NCBI GenBank assembly: GCA_022572105.1
Contig: JACZWN010000219.1
Span: 1-5,162, forward strand
From: Pseudomonadota bacterium
Lineage (GTDB): Bacteria; Pseudomonadota; Alphaproteobacteria; Kiloniellales; J153
Direction of reading: 5' to 3'
DNA length: 5,162 nt
The position numbers and the translations under genes were made by a program. The notes beneath the pieces were generated by a model, which saw only the letters and a program-made list of their open reading frames with translations, was not told the DNA's origin and searched no databases. Of the stretch, positions 1-4,754 are shown one piece after another (the stretch's first letter is position 1; the number at the start of each line of letters is the position of its first letter).

Positions 1-1316
1 TCGTCAACCATACGGCGGACGTGATCCAGTATCGCGAATGCGCCGAGGGATCGCCCTGCCCCTATCGTGACCGCGCGAGCTATCCCTATCAGCGGCGCGG
101 CGGGGTGACTGGTCAGGCGATCAATCCGGGCTTTGCAGGCGACGATGTTCAGACGGCCGCGAACTTCGCCAAGCTGGCCGACCCGAATTATGCCTACACA
201 CCTTATGTCCCGGCGGCCGAGGAGAACGCCAAGACCCCGGCCTGGCTCAACGACCCGATCTACTACCACAATCGCGGCAACACGACCTTCGAGGATGAAA
301 GCTCGACCACCGGCGATTTCTCGGGGTTGGACGATCTCTACACCGAAAACCCGCGCGTAATCGCGGGGATGATCGATATCTATGGCAGCTGGATCGACCG
401 GTTCGGCATCGACGGCTTCCGCATCGACACCGCCAAGCATGTGAACCCGGAATTCTGGCGCAGCTTTGTCCCCGCCATGCTGGAACGCGCCAAGGCCAAG
501 GGCATTCCGAACTTCCATATCTTTGGCGAAGTGACGGCGGGGATGGACCCCGGCTATCTCGCCCGCTGGACCAAGGTCGCGGACTATCCGGCCGTCCTCG
601 ACTTCGCCTTCATGAACGCGGTGATCCAGACGGTCGCGGAGAACAAGCCGACCCGCACGCTGGCCAGCCTGTTCGAGGGCGATGTCCTTTACGCCAAGGG
701 CGAGGCGACCGCGGACATCCTGCCGACCTTCCTCGGCAATCACGACCATGGCCGCTTCGCGCGTGACGTGCGGGCCGCGAATCCGAACGCATCGGACGAG
801 GAAATCCTGAAGCGCGTCGAACTGGGTCACGCCATGCTGCTGACCCTGCGCGGCGTGCCGACCATCTATTCGGGTGACGAGCAAGGTTTCGCAGGCGACG
901 GCAATGATCAGGATGCGCGCGAAGACATGTTCGCCAGCAAGGTCGCCAGCTATAACGACAACACGCTCGTCGGCACGAGGAAGACGACTGCGACCGACAG
1001 CTTCGTGACCAGCCACCCGCTCTACCGCGAGATCGCCAGCCTCGCCCGCCTGCGTGTCGCCAATCCGGCGCTGACCCGAGGGCGACAGATAATCCGCGCA
1101 CGCGGCGATGCGCCGGTGGTCGCCGGCGAGTCCGCGGTGGCCGGCCTGGCCGGGGCGCTGGGCGCCCTCCAGGACCCGGCGCTCGCCGAGGCCCTCGGCC
1201 TCGACCCAGACTCCCGCGTTCTGGTGTTCGGCACCGAAGGCGCGACCGACCCGGAGCTCTACGCGAAGATCGTCGGCCGCGCGCCCGTGGACGTGGTGGC
1301 GGCGGCAACGGAGTAA
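1..1316 (+). CDS. Alpha-amylase family (GH13) glycoside hydrolase, 5'-truncated by the window, with an aberrant C-terminus
   Basis: The reading frame is open from base 3, so the start lies upstream. Counting from the codon at 3, it gives 437 residues. GH13 conserved regions appear in order: VNH at residues 1-3 (end of region I), DGFRIDTAKH at 137-146 with the presumed nucleophile D142 (region II), FGEV at 174-177 with the presumed acid/base E176 (region III), and NHD at 246-248 with the presumed transition-state Asp D248 (region IV). The (beta/alpha)8 barrel active site therefore looks intact, and the family hydrolyses or transfers alpha-glucosidic bonds in starch-like glucans. Localisation cannot be judged without the N-terminus. 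Amylase-like sequence stops at about residue 367 (RGRQIIRAR), where the all-beta domain C would be expected. The remaining ~70 residues belong to another family (see 1104-1316). The barrel call is firm; whether this exact ORF exists in a real genome is uncertain. Confidence 0.9.
   Translation, partial: VNHTADVIQYRECAEGSPCPYRDRASYPYQRRGGVTGQAINPGFAGDDVQTAANFAKLADPNYAYTPYVPAAEENAKTPAWLNDPIYYHNRGNTTFEDESSTTGDFSGLDDLYTENPRVIAGMIDIYGSWIDRFGIDGFRIDTAKHVNPEFWRSFVPAMLERAKAKGIPNFHIFGEVTAGMDPGYLARWTKVADYPAVLDFAFMNAVIQTVAENKPTRTLASLFEGDVLYAKGEATADILPTFLGNHDHGRFARDVRAANPNASDEEILKRVELGHAMLLTLRGVPTIYSGDEQGFAGDGNDQDAREDMFASKVASYNDNTLVGTRKTTATDSFVTSHPLYREIASLARLRVANPALTRGRQIIRARGDAPVVAGESAVAGLAGALGALQDPALAEALGLDPDSRVLVFGTEGATDPELYAKIVGRAPVDVVAAATE
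1104..1316 (+). pseudogene. C-terminal fragment of a DpaL-like diaminopropionate ammonia-lyase, fused in frame to the amylase
   Basis: From about GDAP (1104-1115) to the TAA at 1314-1316, the ~70 encoded residues do not look like amylase domain C. They contain VVAGESAVAGLAG, then LGLDPDSRVLVFGTEG, then ATDPELYAKIVG. This order (GES..GL glycine-rich segment, LGLD..S.VL.F.TEG, TDP..Y..IV) is what I know from the C-terminus of PLP-dependent fold-type II diaminopropionate ammonia-lyases, which degrade 2,3-diaminopropionate to pyruvate and ammonia. The PLP lysine and the rest of the enzyme are absent, so this piece cannot be catalytic. Base composition jumps here: 1141-1200 is 87% GC by hand count. 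It may be the remnant of a dpaL gene after deletion or recombination, or the true left edge of a different contig joined to the amylase. The identification rests on remembered family motifs, not a search. Confidence 0.7.
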
Positions 1317-1391
1317 TACCAAGGCGAGTGACCACCGGAATTACGCAATGTATAAGGGTTGACCGCGAACCTACCGACCGTCCGGCGCCAA

Positions 1392-1430
1392 GCTCGATCG
1401 CGCCCGCCACTCCCGCGCCCGCGGTCGAGC
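1392..1430 (+). repeat. Inverted repeat / hairpin, 10-bp stem with one G-U, 19-nt loop
   Basis: The arm GCTCGATCGC (1392-1401) pairs with GCGGTCGAGC (1421-1430) over ten positions, with one G-U wobble. The loop (1402-1420) is C-rich. No T-run follows, so it is not a canonical intrinsic terminator. By position it could end transcription of the upstream gene or sit in the 5' leader of the downstream one. A second small palindrome, GTCGAG-C-CTCGAC (1424-1436), overlaps its right arm. Confidence 0.4.
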
Positions 1431-1459
1431 CTCGACTCCCGCTCCGGCCCCGTCTCCGG

Positions 1460-1465
1460 TATAGT
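1460..1465 (+). promoter_or_regulatory. Possible -10 element (TATAGT) for the acyltransferase gene
   Basis: TATAGT stands out as the only AT-rich hexamer in this GC-rich stretch and matches the sigma70 -10 consensus at 5 of 6 positions. No good -35 hexamer lies 16-18 bases upstream; the nearest partial match, TCGACT (1432-1437), is 22 bases away. It lies about 95 bases upstream of the chosen start codon. This is a weak, position-based call. Confidence 0.3.
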
Positions 1466-1541
1466 CGCGCCTGCTAGGGTCGCCCCCGGCTGGAGTGCCG
1501 GACGGCGGCCTCGGGATGACGACTCGTGGCGGAGGGCGAGC

Positions 1542-1565
1542 ATGCCTGAGCGCGGACATGCCTGA
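1542..1565 (+). other. Seven-codon upstream ORF overlapping the acyltransferase start
   Basis: An ATG at 1542 is preceded by GGAGG (1531-1535) at a 6-base spacing, the best Shine-Dalgarno in this area. It encodes MPERGHA and stops with TGA at 1563-1565. The acyltransferase ATG (1558) lies inside it in another frame. ATGCCTGA occurs twice, at 1542-1549 and 1558-1565, so the arrangement may come from a small duplication. It could act as a translational-coupling leader or mean nothing; the sequence cannot decide. Confidence 0.3.
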
Positions 1566-2721
1566 CGGGGGCGAGGCCGTTTCGGTGCAGGTGCTGGGCG
1601 CCATCGCCGAGGCGCCGGCCGCGGCCTGGGACGCCTGCGCCGGCACCGACAACCCCTTCGTCGGCCACGCCTTCCTGAGCGCCTTGGAGGACAGCGGCTC
1701 GGCCGTGGCCGAGCACGGCTGGCAGCCCCGGCATCTGGTGGTCCCGGACCGGGACGGCGGCTTCCTAGGTGTCGTGCCGCTCTACCTCAAGAGCCATTCC
1801 TACGGCGAGTACGTGTTCGACTGGGGCTGGGCCGACGCCTACGGGCGCGCCGGCGGCGCGTACTACCCCAAGCTTCAGGCCTGCGTTCCCTTCACCCCGG
1901 TGACCGGGCCGCGCCTGCTGGTGCGCCCCGATGCCGATATCGACGCGATTACCGCCGCGCTGATCGCCGCCATGACCGAGATCGCCCGCCGCTACGAGAT
2001 CTCCTCGCTTCACGTCACCTTCTGCACCGAGGACGATTGGGTGCGCCTCGGCGCGGCCGGGTTCCTGCAGCGCATCGGCCGCCAGTTCCACTGGGAGAAC
2101 CGGGGCTACGGGTGCTTCGACGACTTCCTGGGCGGCCTCGCCTCGCGCAAGCGCAAGGCGATCCGCAAAGAGCGGCGCAAGGTGGCCGAGAGCGGCATCG
2201 TGCTGCGCACGCTGTGCGGCGAGGCCATCGAGCCCGGCCACTGGGACGCCTTTCACCGCTTCTACATGGCGACCGCCGACCGCAAGTGGGGAAATCCCTA
2301 TCTGACCCGCGATTTCTTCCACCGGCTGGGCGCGACCATGGCCGAGCGCGTGGTCCTGATCCTCGCCGAGGACCGGGGGGAGCCGGTCGCCGGCGCGTTC
2401 AACCTGCTCGGCAGCGACGCCCTCTACGGCCGCAACTGGGGCGCGCTCGGCCACTACCGCTTCCTGCATTTCGAGGCCTGCTACTACCGGGCCATCGAGT
2501 TCGCCATCGAACGGGGCTTGAGCCGCGTCGAGGCGGGCGCCCAGGGCGAGCACAAGATCCAGCGCGGCTACCTGCCGGTTCCGACCTACAGCGCCCACTG
2601 GATCGCCGATCCCGCGTTCCGGAACGCGGTCGAGCGCTTCCTGGAGCAGGAACGGCGGGAAGTGGACTACGAGATCGGCGCTCTGGCCGAATATAGTCCG
2701 TTCCGCAAGGACGGAGACTGA
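1558..2721 (+). CDS. FemAB-like (COG3146 / PF04339-type) predicted N-acyltransferase
   Basis: 387 residues from ATG 1558. Family-like features in order: NPFVGHAFLSALE (32-44) near the N-terminus; VPLYLK followed by an aromatic-rich YGEYVFDWGWADAY stretch; SSLHVTF; a basic segment SRKRKAIRKERR from residue 196; FYMATADRKWGNPYLT; and the GNAT-fold C-terminal half with YGRNWG (290-295) and GAQGEHKIQRGY (328-339). This matches the COG3146 'predicted N-acyltransferase' group, related to the FemAB/GNAT fold. The acyl donor and acceptor are not established for the group, and a role in peptidoglycan modification is only implied by the FemAB name. There is no signal peptide or membrane segment, so it is probably cytoplasmic. 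The start is a judgement: ATG 1558 puts the VLGAIAEAPAAAWDACAG segment right at the N-terminus as expected, but its own Shine-Dalgarno is weak. ATG 1516 and GTG 1495 are in-frame alternatives. It converges on the next gene 34 bases downstream. Confidence 0.9.
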   Translation: MPDGGEAVSVQVLGAIAEAPAAAWDACAGTDNPFVGHAFLSALEDSGSAVAEHGWQPRHLVVPDRDGGFLGVVPLYLKSHSYGEYVFDWGWADAYGRAGGAYYPKLQACVPFTPVTGPRLLVRPDADIDAITAALIAAMTEIARRYEISSLHVTFCTEDDWVRLGAAGFLQRIGRQFHWENRGYGCFDDFLGGLASRKRKAIRKERRKVAESGIVLRTLCGEAIEPGHWDAFHRFYMATADRKWGNPYLTRDFFHRLGATMAERVVLILAEDRGEPVAGAFNLLGSDALYGRNWGALGHYRFLHFEACYYRAIEFAIERGLSRVEAGAQGEHKIQRGYLPVPTYSAHWIADPAFRNAVERFLEQERREVDYEIGALAEYSPFRKDGD

Positions 2722-2755
2722 GCAGGCTTCCGGTCGCCCTTGCGGGGCTCCGCCC

Positions 2756-3445
2756 TCACCACTTTTTGCACTGCTTGAACAGGCGTTTATAGCTGGCCGG
2801 CGAATCGATCTTCGCCTGCGCGGCCCCGAGCGCCTTGGCCATCTCGCGGAACAGCGGCTCGGCCAGATCCTTCATCAGCGCCCGCACCTCCGACTTGGCC
2901 TGCTCGGGCGAGCCGACCAGGACCGGCCGCTGCCCCGTGGGAATGCGCAACGAGGTCAGCACCCAGCGCAGGCGCGGAATGTAACGGTTGATGAGCTCGC
3001 GCGAAGTGCGGATGTGCTGCCGCTCGTGGGCCAGGACCGCCCGGTAAGGACAGGTGCCGCGGCGATACTCGCGGGCCACGTAAATGTCGGACGAGGGGTG
3101 ATGGATGGTCAGTTCCGTGCGCCGTACCCAGAAGCAGAAGGCCTCCCCTTCCGGCCGCCATGCGAATTCGACCCGCCAGCCGAAATCGAGCCCGGTGTTG
3201 GCCACGCCCAGGATCCGCCCGCGCGGCCCATGGACTGCCATGCGGCCGAGCTCGGCGATGCCGCGGTCGTGATGGAGCCGCGCTTTGGGGATATCGATGT
3301 CGAGGTCGATGTCGTACGAAATCTCCGGCGAGCCCTGGCATTGCGCCGCCGCGGCGCCCGAAACCACGGGCGTCGGGATGACCAGCGCCGCCGCCAGCAA
3401 CACCGCCCGAGACCGCATCCTTCCGATCATGCGTCCACGCGACAT
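2756..3445 (-). CDS. Exported protein with HExxH motif, putative zinc-dependent protease-like
   Basis: 229 residues from ATG at 3443-3445 to TGA at 2756-2758. Residues 1-13 are Arg-rich, followed by a hydrophobic Ala/Leu/Val stretch (14-34) ending in AAAA-QC, which reads as a Sec signal peptide with cleavage near residue 34. The mature part has HERQH at 140-144, a fit to the HExxH zinc-binding/catalytic motif of metallopeptidases, preceded by CPYRAVLA. Four cysteines (36, 104, 132, 226) could form two disulfides in the periplasm. Overall layout recalls predicted secreted Zn-dependent proteases of the DUF922/COG5661 kind, but I cannot confirm membership or find the third zinc ligand by eye. 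Substrate is unknown. Start choice: GGGGAAAG lies upstream of ATG 3443-3445 at workable spacing; GTG 3446-3448 and ATGs at 3428-3430 and 3416-3418 are alternatives. It is convergent with the acyltransferase and divergent from the small ORF at 3488. Confidence 0.8.
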   Translation of the reverse strand: MSRGRMIGRMRSRAVLLAAALVIPTPVVSGAAAAQCQGSPEISYDIDLDIDIPKARLHHDRGIAELGRMAVHGPRGRILGVANTGLDFGWRVEFAWRPEGEAFCFWVRRTELTIHHPSSDIYVAREYRRGTCPYRAVLAHERQHIRTSRELINRYIPRLRWVLTSLRIPTGQRPVLVGSPEQAKSEVRALMKDLAEPLFREMAKALGAAQAKIDSPASYKRLFKQCKKW

Positions 3446-3487
3446 CACATGCTTTCCCCGCCGCCCCGCCGGGCGCGATCATAGCCG

Positions 3488-3709
3488 ATGCGCGCGGGAT
3501 CCGGGGGCCGTTTCCCACGGGCCTGCCTGTACGCGCTGTCGCTGGACCTGGCGCAACAGAGCGCCTTCGGTCCGGGCGTCGAGCTGGTCGTCAATGCCGA
3601 GGACGAGCACTTGGAGATGTTCGAGCACAGCGACGCCGCCAAGGCCCAGGCAAAGGCCAAGTCCGAAGCGAAGGCCCAGGCCGCGAAGCGCGTCGCCGCC
3701 GCCGAATAG
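3488..3709 (+). CDS. Small hypothetical protein with Ala/Lys-rich tail
   Basis: 73 residues from ATG 3488 to TAG 3707-3709; an in-frame stop at 3482-3484 bounds it on the left. I do not recognise a family. Residues 9-48 look like a small folded segment (CLYALSLDLAQQ, then GPGVELVV, then EHLEMFEHSD). Residues 50-73 are a charged Ala/Lys/Gln/Glu tail likely to be helical, partly built from a DNA direct repeat (3641-3681). Third codon positions are strongly GC-biased, as in the neighbouring real genes, which supports coding. Against it: no clear Shine-Dalgarno precedes ATG 3488, and only 42 bases separate it from the divergent start at 3445, leaving little room for two promoters. The N-terminal RAGSGGR segment may not be translated if a later start is used. 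Confidence 0.55.
   Translation: MRAGSGGRFPRACLYALSLDLAQQSAFGPGVELVVNAEDEHLEMFEHSDAAKAQAKAKSEAKAQAAKRVAAAE
3641..3681 (+). repeat. Direct repeat AAGGCCCAGGC, two copies 30 bases apart
   Basis: AAGGCCCAGGC occurs at 3641-3651 and again at 3671-3681, inside the small ORF and in the same reading frame (KAQA each time). The spacing is ten codons. It explains part of the Ala/Lys-rich tail and suggests internal duplication of the tail. Confidence 0.6.
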
Positions 3710-3727
3710 CGCGAACGCGCGAGGGCT

Positions 3728-3754
3728 TTGCGAACCCGGACCAGGGTGTATACT
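3728..3754 (+). promoter_or_regulatory. Candidate sigma70-like promoter upstream of the Tat-protein gene
   Basis: TATACT (3749-3754) matches the -10 consensus at 5 of 6 positions. TTGCGA (3728-3733) matches the -35 consensus at 4 of 6, but the spacer is only 15 bases. The pair lies about 170 bases upstream of ATG 3926, where composition falls from coding-like high GC to lower GC, so the transcript would carry a long 5' leader. The call is tentative. Confidence 0.35.
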
Positions 3755-3914
3755 CGTAAAGAGCTTCGGGGTTGGATTTAGAGATTGCCACAGCGACGTC
3801 AGAGGTGGACCCCTTAGTCCAGTGTCGGTTCAGAGTTATCTTCAGATGACCTCAATCCCTGCATGATTGTGAAAGATGCGCCCTGGGGGGTTCTGAGGTG
3901 CATGACAAACCAGA
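3755..3914 (+). other. Leader region of the Tat-protein gene, no gene seen
   Basis: Non-coding by inspection, about 55% GC in the row 3781-3840. It contains two in-frame ATGs (3863, 3902), both within the 7-base direct repeat TGCATGA (3860-3866 and 3899-3905), but neither has a Shine-Dalgarno. A 6-bp inverted repeat, ACCTCA (3849-3854) with TGAGGT (3894-3899), could fold the leader. I recognise no riboswitch class. Confidence 0.35.
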
Positions 3915-3920
3915 GGGAGG
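3915..3920 (+). promoter_or_regulatory. Strong Shine-Dalgarno (GGGAGG) that decides the start of the Tat-protein gene
   Basis: GGGAGG ends 5 bases before ATG 3926, an optimal arrangement and the clearest ribosome binding site in the window. It selects ATG 3926 over the in-frame upstream ATGs at 3863 and 3902, and it places the twin-arginine motif at the correct distance from the N-terminus. Confidence 0.85.
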
Positions 3921-3925
3921 AAAAC

Positions 3926-4480
3926 ATGAGTAAAGATACGACCAGTCGTCGGTTGTTGCTTCAGTCTCTTGCCGCATTACCTGCGGCAGCGTTGGTCATG
4001 GGGCCCCAAACGGCCATGGCGGCGGCGAGCAAGATAATCACCTTCGATGGAAGCATAATGGTGGCCGGTGGAAAAATCGAGATTCGCGCCTTTGGCTGGG
4101 CGGCTGAAACGGCGGATGGCTGGACTGGTATTGTCGTAGATGCAGGAATTGCCAACGCCATGAGGGACATGGTGGGCACGGCGGCAGGCATGACTGCGGT
4201 GGTTCCCAAGGGTATGTCCGGAACCATCAATGGTCACATGAACAAGGATGGCGTTCGCGGCACCAGCGTCTGCTTCGAGGAGGTGACGAGCGCCAGCATC
4301 TCCGGGTCCAAGGTGGTCATCGAGGGCAAGCTGATCGCCGCGGAGAACCCATTGATCTTCAAACCCGGAGACGCGATGAGGATGGAAGGCGACGCCAGCA
4401 CCGGGGAGTTCAAATACATGCTGCGTGGCGGTGGAAAGGACAACACGTTCGACATGAAGGGAGTCATCCTGATCTCCTGA
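3926..4480 (+). CDS. Small Tat-exported protein of unknown function
   Basis: 184 residues from ATG 3926 to TGA 4478-4480, followed directly by a second TGA (4481-4483). The N-terminus carries TTSRRLLLQSLAALPAAALV: an SRR-x-LL twin-arginine motif (R8, R9), a hydrophobic h-region and an AMA-AA cleavage site near residue 32. It is therefore probably exported folded by the Tat system. The mature ~152 residues have many short alternating hydrophobic/Gly segments (GSIMVAGGKIEIRAFGW, SGSKVVIEGKLI, FKYMLRGGG, MKGVILIS), suggesting a beta-rich fold. There is a single cysteine (C116). I do not recognise a family, and no cofactor motif such as CxxC, CxxCH or a molybdopterin signature is visible; Tat export alone does not prove a cofactor. 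GC is 52-63% in sampled rows, below the neighbouring genes, suggesting a different origin or poorer adaptation to the host. It stands alone and converges on the CoA-transferase gene. Confidence 0.85.
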   Translation: MSKDTTSRRLLLQSLAALPAAALVMGPQTAMAAASKIITFDGSIMVAGGKIEIRAFGWAAETADGWTGIVVDAGIANAMRDMVGTAAGMTAVVPKGMSGTINGHMNKDGVRGTSVCFEEVTSASISGSKVVIEGKLIAAENPLIFKPGDAMRMEGDASTGEFKYMLRGGGKDNTFDMKGVILIS

Positions 4481-4509
4481 TGAGCACGACGAAGGCGACC
4501 AATTTCCAG

Positions 4510-4545
4510 CACCGAACCGGTGAGCAGGATAAATTCACTCATCCT
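4510..4545 (+). repeat. Two short hairpins after the Tat-protein gene, possible weak terminator
   Basis: CACCG (4510-4514) pairs with CGGTG (4518-4522) around AAC, and AGGAT (4526-4530) pairs with ATCCT (4541-4545) around a 10-base AT-rich loop. Both stems are only 5 bp and neither is followed by a T-run, so termination is a guess based on position 30-65 bases after the stop codon. Confidence 0.25.
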
Positions 4546-4569
4546 AAAGTTGTGGGCTAAAGTTGGGGG
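4544..4569 (+). repeat. Tandem duplication of a 13-mer (CTAAAGTTGKGGG)
   Basis: CTAAAGTTGTGGG (4544-4556) is followed immediately by CTAAAGTTGGGGG (4557-4569), identical at 12 of 13 positions. The second copy overlaps the left arm of the long inverted repeat. It could be a duplicated protein-binding site or a slippage/insertion scar. Confidence 0.65.
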
Positions 4570-4642
4570 CGTCGGTTCCCAGAACCAGGGACGATATCGG
4601 GCTAGGGACGTACACCGGGTCTAGCTATCGACGCCCCCCAAC
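4562..4642. repeat. 81-base imperfect inverted repeat with 13-bp terminal stem
   Basis: GTTGGGGGCGTCG (4562-4574) is complementary to CGACGCCCCCCAAC (4629-4642): 13 base pairs with one bulged C. Within the 54-base interior, GGTT/AACC (4574-4577 with 4583-4586) or TCCC/GGGA (4577-4580 with 4588-4591) and GCTAG/CTAGC (4601-4605 with 4621-4625) can form smaller hairpins, giving a branched fold. AGGGACG is also directly repeated inside (4587-4593, 4604-4610). No T-run follows on the + strand and only TTT on the - strand, so it is at best a non-canonical terminator between convergent genes. A structured RNA or a small mobile repeat are alternatives. Confidence 0.6.
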
Positions 4643-4665
4643 CGCAGCCATGTTCGAGGGCTGCG
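4643..4665. repeat. Perfect 7-bp hairpin abutting the long inverted repeat
   Basis: CGCAGCC (4643-4649) and GGCTGCG (4659-4665) pair perfectly around a 9-base loop. It begins one base after the right arm of the 81-base inverted repeat. The flanking CAAC (4639-4642) and GTTG (4668-4671) can extend it with a 2-base bulge, in competition with the larger stem. Confidence 0.5.
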
Positions 4666-4754
4666 CAGTTGGCGGGGCTGATGCATTTGGCTATGAGCGC
4701 GTCTCGGGGCGCCTATCCGATACTCGACCGAGCCGACCCTTGCGAGTTTACGCC

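Larger units (their letters stand above)
1317..1557. other. GC-rich intergenic spacer upstream of the acyltransferase gene
   Basis: About 240 bases with no convincing gene of their own. The first 45 bases are relatively AT-rich, then the sequence becomes very GC-rich. It holds the hairpin at 1392-1430, a possible -10 element at 1460-1465 and a short upstream ORF at 1542-1565. An in-frame GTG at 1495 and ATG at 1516 could extend the acyltransferase N-terminus into this spacer, but the added residues are low-complexity Gly/Arg-rich and do not look like the domain. Confidence 0.5.
4481..4754. other. Convergent intergenic region rich in repeats and hairpins
   Basis: 274 bases between two convergent stop codons. 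There is no convincing gene. The left part is AT-richer (45% GC at 4501-4560 by hand count). It contains hairpins at 4510-4545, a tandem 13-mer at 4544-4569, a long inverted repeat at 4562-4642 and a 7-bp hairpin at 4643-4665. No T-run of intrinsic-terminator quality follows any stem on either strand. From about 4670 to 4754 I see nothing specific. Confidence 0.6.

Noticed and set aside
610..1410. Long minus-strand open frame opposite the amylase 3' half
   Set aside because: Arg/Pro/Gly/Ser-rich, low-complexity translation with no domain; it is a shadow of GC-rich coding on the plus strand and crosses the family junction.
1765..2598. Minus-strand open frame of 277 codons opposite the acyltransferase
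   Set aside because: Translation is low-complexity Ala/Val/Gly/Glu-rich without recognisable motifs; the plus strand has a clear protein family here.
2037..2696. Second plus-strand frame inside the acyltransferase
   Set aside because: Arg/Pro/Gly-rich out-of-frame shadow; the family motifs are all in the other frame.
2742..2753. Terminator between the convergent acyltransferase and HExxH genes
   Set aside because: Only a 4-bp GCGG/CCGC stem is visible; the TTTTT at 2763-2767 is inside the HExxH coding region and about 10 bases away, so it is not a convincing intrinsic terminator.
3014..3484. Plus-strand open frame opposite the HExxH protein gene
   Set aside because: No ribosome binding site or domain; the minus-strand frame has a signal peptide and a metalloprotease motif.
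3863..3925. N-terminal extension of the Tat protein from ATG 3863 or 3902
   Set aside because: No Shine-Dalgarno at either, and the extension would bury the twin-arginine signal; GGGAGG sits 5 bases before ATG 3926.
4643..4671. tRNA T-arm-like sequence (TTCGAG in a hairpin loop)
   Set aside because: The loop is 9 bases rather than 7, and no anticodon arm, D arm or acceptor stem with CCA can be placed around it.
4562..4677. Integron attC site
   Set aside because: The terminal arms read GTT...AAC, the opposite of the RYYYAAC...GTTRRRY order. The inner CCCCAAC...GTTGGCG pair misses the consensus purine/pyrimidine positions and is too short.
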